Source of the DNA: Longimicrobium sp.
GTDB taxonomy: Bacteria; Gemmatimonadota; Gemmatimonadetes; Longimicrobiales; Longimicrobiaceae
NCBI RefSeq assembly: GCF_036388275.1
Contig: NZ_DASVSF010000056.1
Span: 1 to 23,740, forward strand
Direction: 5' to 3'
Length of the DNA stretch: 23,740 bases
This document shows, in pieces, positions 22,187 through 23,740 of this stretch. The notes under the pieces are model-generated. The model did no database searches, was not told the DNA's origin, and saw only the letters and a list, made by a program, of their open reading frames with translations. Each line of letters begins with the position of its first letter. The stretch's first letter is position 1. The position numbers and the translations under genes are program-made.

Positions 22187-23740
22187 TCACCCCATGCGCG
22201 CGCCGCGGTCCTCGGCGAGGAGCCCGGCCAGCACGGCCACGTGGGGCGCCTTGAGCGCGGTGATGTGGTTCCCCGCGCCGACCGAGAACACCAGCCCGGG
22301 CGCCCACGCCCGCCATCCCCGCTCGATTTCGGCGAAGTGCGCGCGGTTGGCGGCCTCGTCCTTCGCCGGATCGTCGACGAGCACCAGGCGCAGCCGGCCG
22401 GGGTAGACCCCCGAGGGACGGTACACGGTGCGCAGGCACCGCGCGAACGTCCGGAAGGGGCCGGCCAGCACGTCGGGCGCCGCGCGCGCGCCCAGGAGGC
22501 CGTGCCCGACCATCTTCCCGTGAAGGAGCTTCAGCCACCCGGCTTCGTCCCGTGAGGCCACGTCCGCGGGGCCGATCCCGAGGGACCGCTCCACGGCCAG
22601 CTCCAGGACCTCCACCAGCTTCAGGAAGGCCTCCCCGCCGCCGTACTCGCGCACCACGGCCTCGGAATCATCCGGCGCCTCGCTGTCCAGGATGGTGAGC
22701 GACGCGACGGGGCGCCCGGCCTCGTGGAGCCGCAGCGCCATCTCGAGCGCCACCCAGCCGCCGAAGGAGTGGCCCAGCAGGTGGACGGGCCCCGCGGGGC
22801 AGGCCTCGGGGAGCGCGCGGAGGTAGTGCTCCGCGGCCGCCTGCACGGTGGCGTGGGGCGGCGCCTCCGCGTCCACCCCGCGCGGCTGGAACCCGTGCAC
22901 CGGCACGGACGGGTCCAGCGCCATCAGCAGGTCGATGAAGCTGGTGACGCTGCTCCCCGCCCCCGGCACGCAGAAGAGGGGCGCGGCGCCGGCCACGCCG
23001 CCCTGGAGCGTCACGAGGGGCGAACGGCCCGCGGGGGACGGCGGCGCGCCCTCCCCCGCCCCGCCGATCGCGCGCGACAGCGCCGCGCCGAGCACGGCCG
23101 CGTTCGGCGGCCGCATCATGGACAGGTGCGTCCCCGGGACGGGCGTCACGCGGAGCCAGCCCTTGGGGTGGAAGGCGCCCCAGCCGCGCGTGGAGTCCGG
23201 CTCGGAGCTCTGCTGGGCGGGGAACTGGTGGACCAGGACGGGCATCGGCTGCGGCGAGTACTCGCGCAGGGCGGCCTGGTGGCCGCGCAGCCGGTCGCGC
23301 ACCGCCCGGGCCTGCGCCACGGTGACGTGAGGCGCAAGAAGCCCCTCGTCGCGGCTCCTCTGGACGAACGTGTCCAGGTCCTCGTCCCCGCCCGCCGCGG
23401 CCTCCTCGCTGGAGTCCGCGCCCCTGCCATCGGCCATGGTGTCGGCGGTGCGGAGCGCGTTCAGGATGAGCGCGTGGTCGAGCCCCCAGTCCCGCGATTC
23501 GGCGGGACCTTCAGCCGCGCGAGCGCGAGCCGGGTGGTAGCTGTCGAACATCCCCACGAACTCCACGATCTCGTCCCGGCCGATCAGCTGCGAGGCCACC
23601 TCGTAGGCCAGCACCCCGCCGAACGACCACCCCGCCACCCGGTACGGCCCCGAGGGCTGCACCTCGCGGATCATCCGCACCAGGCGTGTCGCCATCCCCT
23701 CGACGGTGCGCAGCGGCGGCTCCGATGGCGACGGCGCCGG
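22187..23740 (-). CDS. C-terminus of an NRPS with tandem thioesterase domains (partial)
   Basis: The frame is open to the window edge, so the N-terminal part (probably NRPS modules) lies outside; 517 residues are visible. Two type I thioesterase domains stand in tandem. TE1 has GWSFGG (Ser about 39 of the visible part), MFDSYHP and VPGTHLSMM. TE2 begins near LFCVPGAGSSVTSF and has GHSFGG (Ser about 325), ILDSEAP and GNHITALKAPH. Each thus shows a nucleophile Ser plus Asp and His candidates, so both look active. Tandem thioesterases occur at the end of several lipopeptide synthetases, where the first usually cyclises and releases the product and the second assists or proofreads. An internal ATG at 23695 would drop essential thioesterase sequence and is not the start. 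The gene lies upstream of the remnant and the two-module NRPS on the same strand. Confidence 0.93.
   Translation of the reverse strand, partial: PAPSPSEPPLRTVEGMATRLVRMIREVQPSGPYRVAGWSFGGVLAYEVASQLIGRDEIVEFVGMFDSYHPARARAAEGPAESRDWGLDHALILNALRTADTMADGRGADSSEEAAAGGDEDLDTFVQRSRDEGLLAPHVTVAQARAVRDRLRGHQAALREYSPQPMPVLVHQFPAQQSSEPDSTRGWGAFHPKGWLRVTPVPGTHLSMMRPPNAAVLGAALSRAIGGAGEGAPPSPAGRSPLVTLQGGVAGAAPLFCVPGAGSSVTSFIDLLMALDPSVPVHGFQPRGVDAEAPPHATVQAAAEHYLRALPEACPAGPVHLLGHSFGGWVALEMALRLHEAGRPVASLTILDSEAPDDSEAVVREYGGGEAFLKLVEVLELAVERSLGIGPADVASRDEAGWLKLLHGKMVGHGLLGARAAPDVLAGPFRTFARCLRTVYRPSGVYPGRLRLVLVDDPAKDEAANRAHFAEIERGWRAWAPGLVFSVGAGNHITALKAPHVAVLAGLLAEDRGARMG

Noticed and set aside
14854..22254. 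Very long plus-strand open frames (566, 727 and 870 codons) opposite the NRPS
   Set aside because: They are antisense shadows of a GC-rich coding strand: extreme Arg/His/Pro/Gly/Gln content, no domain motifs, and they lie opposite intact NRPS motifs.
1..23740. CRISPR array, tRNA, rRNA, transposase or phage genes
   Set aside because: No regularly spaced direct repeats, no tRNA-like cloverleaf with a TTCGANTC-type arm, no rRNA segments and no transposase or integrase motifs were seen by eye.

Overview
The window is about 23.7 kb of GC-rich chromosomal DNA (NRPS stretches around 70% G+C by eye). It mixes ordinary housekeeping and secreted-enzyme genes with the edge of a nonribosomal peptide synthetase (NRPS) cluster. 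The organism is probably a GC-rich, secondary-metabolite-producing soil bacterium. A Gemmatimonadota (Longimicrobiaceae-like) source is my best guess from gene style and the palindromic repeat types, but a myxobacterial-type source cannot be excluded without a search.

Layout. (1) 61-2039, minus: an MqnC-like radical SAM enzyme (menaquinone via futalosine) is coupled by a GTGA overlap to a SprT-like zinc metalloprotease. recG (2233-4305, plus) diverges from it, and the spacer holds a copy of a small repeat. (2) 4306-5653: a cluster of hairpins and dispersed repeats, a small hydrophilic protein gene (minus), and a promoter, structured RNA and terminator ahead of a small SWIM zinc-finger gene. 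(3) 5654-6732: a lower-GC two-gene cassette (DUF6036-like nucleotidyltransferase plus a 76-residue partner) bracketed by two copies of a 60-bp hairpin repeat. (4) 6806-12735, minus: a DUF4394 lipoprotein, a subtilisin-like lipoprotein protease, and a GH3 glycosidase / aldo-keto reductase pair coupled by TGATG. (5) 13556-14602, plus: a methyltransferase with an extra HTH-like N-terminus, convergent with the NRPS genes. (6) 14872-23740, minus: the end of an NRPS protein with tandem thioesterases (cut by the window edge), a decayed NRPS remnant, and a complete two-module C-A-T-C-A-T NRPS.

How they fit together. The two-module NRPS has every catalytic motif for two condensation/adenylation/carrier cycles but no terminal thioesterase. 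The neighbouring protein ends in two thioesterases with visible Ser, Asp and His candidates, so the two proteins probably act on one assembly line, with product release on the protein whose gene lies upstream. The second adenylation domain has a binding-pocket signature that matches Glu/Gln-activating domains closely; the first has acidic pocket residues and no code I recognise. The methyltransferase next door could tailor the product, but that is position-based inference only.

The most unusual signal is a roughly 90-bp palindromic repeat sitting in frame inside the first adenylation domain, between motifs A7 and A8. A related repeat lies between mqnC and recG. Next most interesting are the NRPS remnant, the attenuator-like RNA before the SWIM gene, and the repeat-bracketed nucleotidyltransferase cassette.
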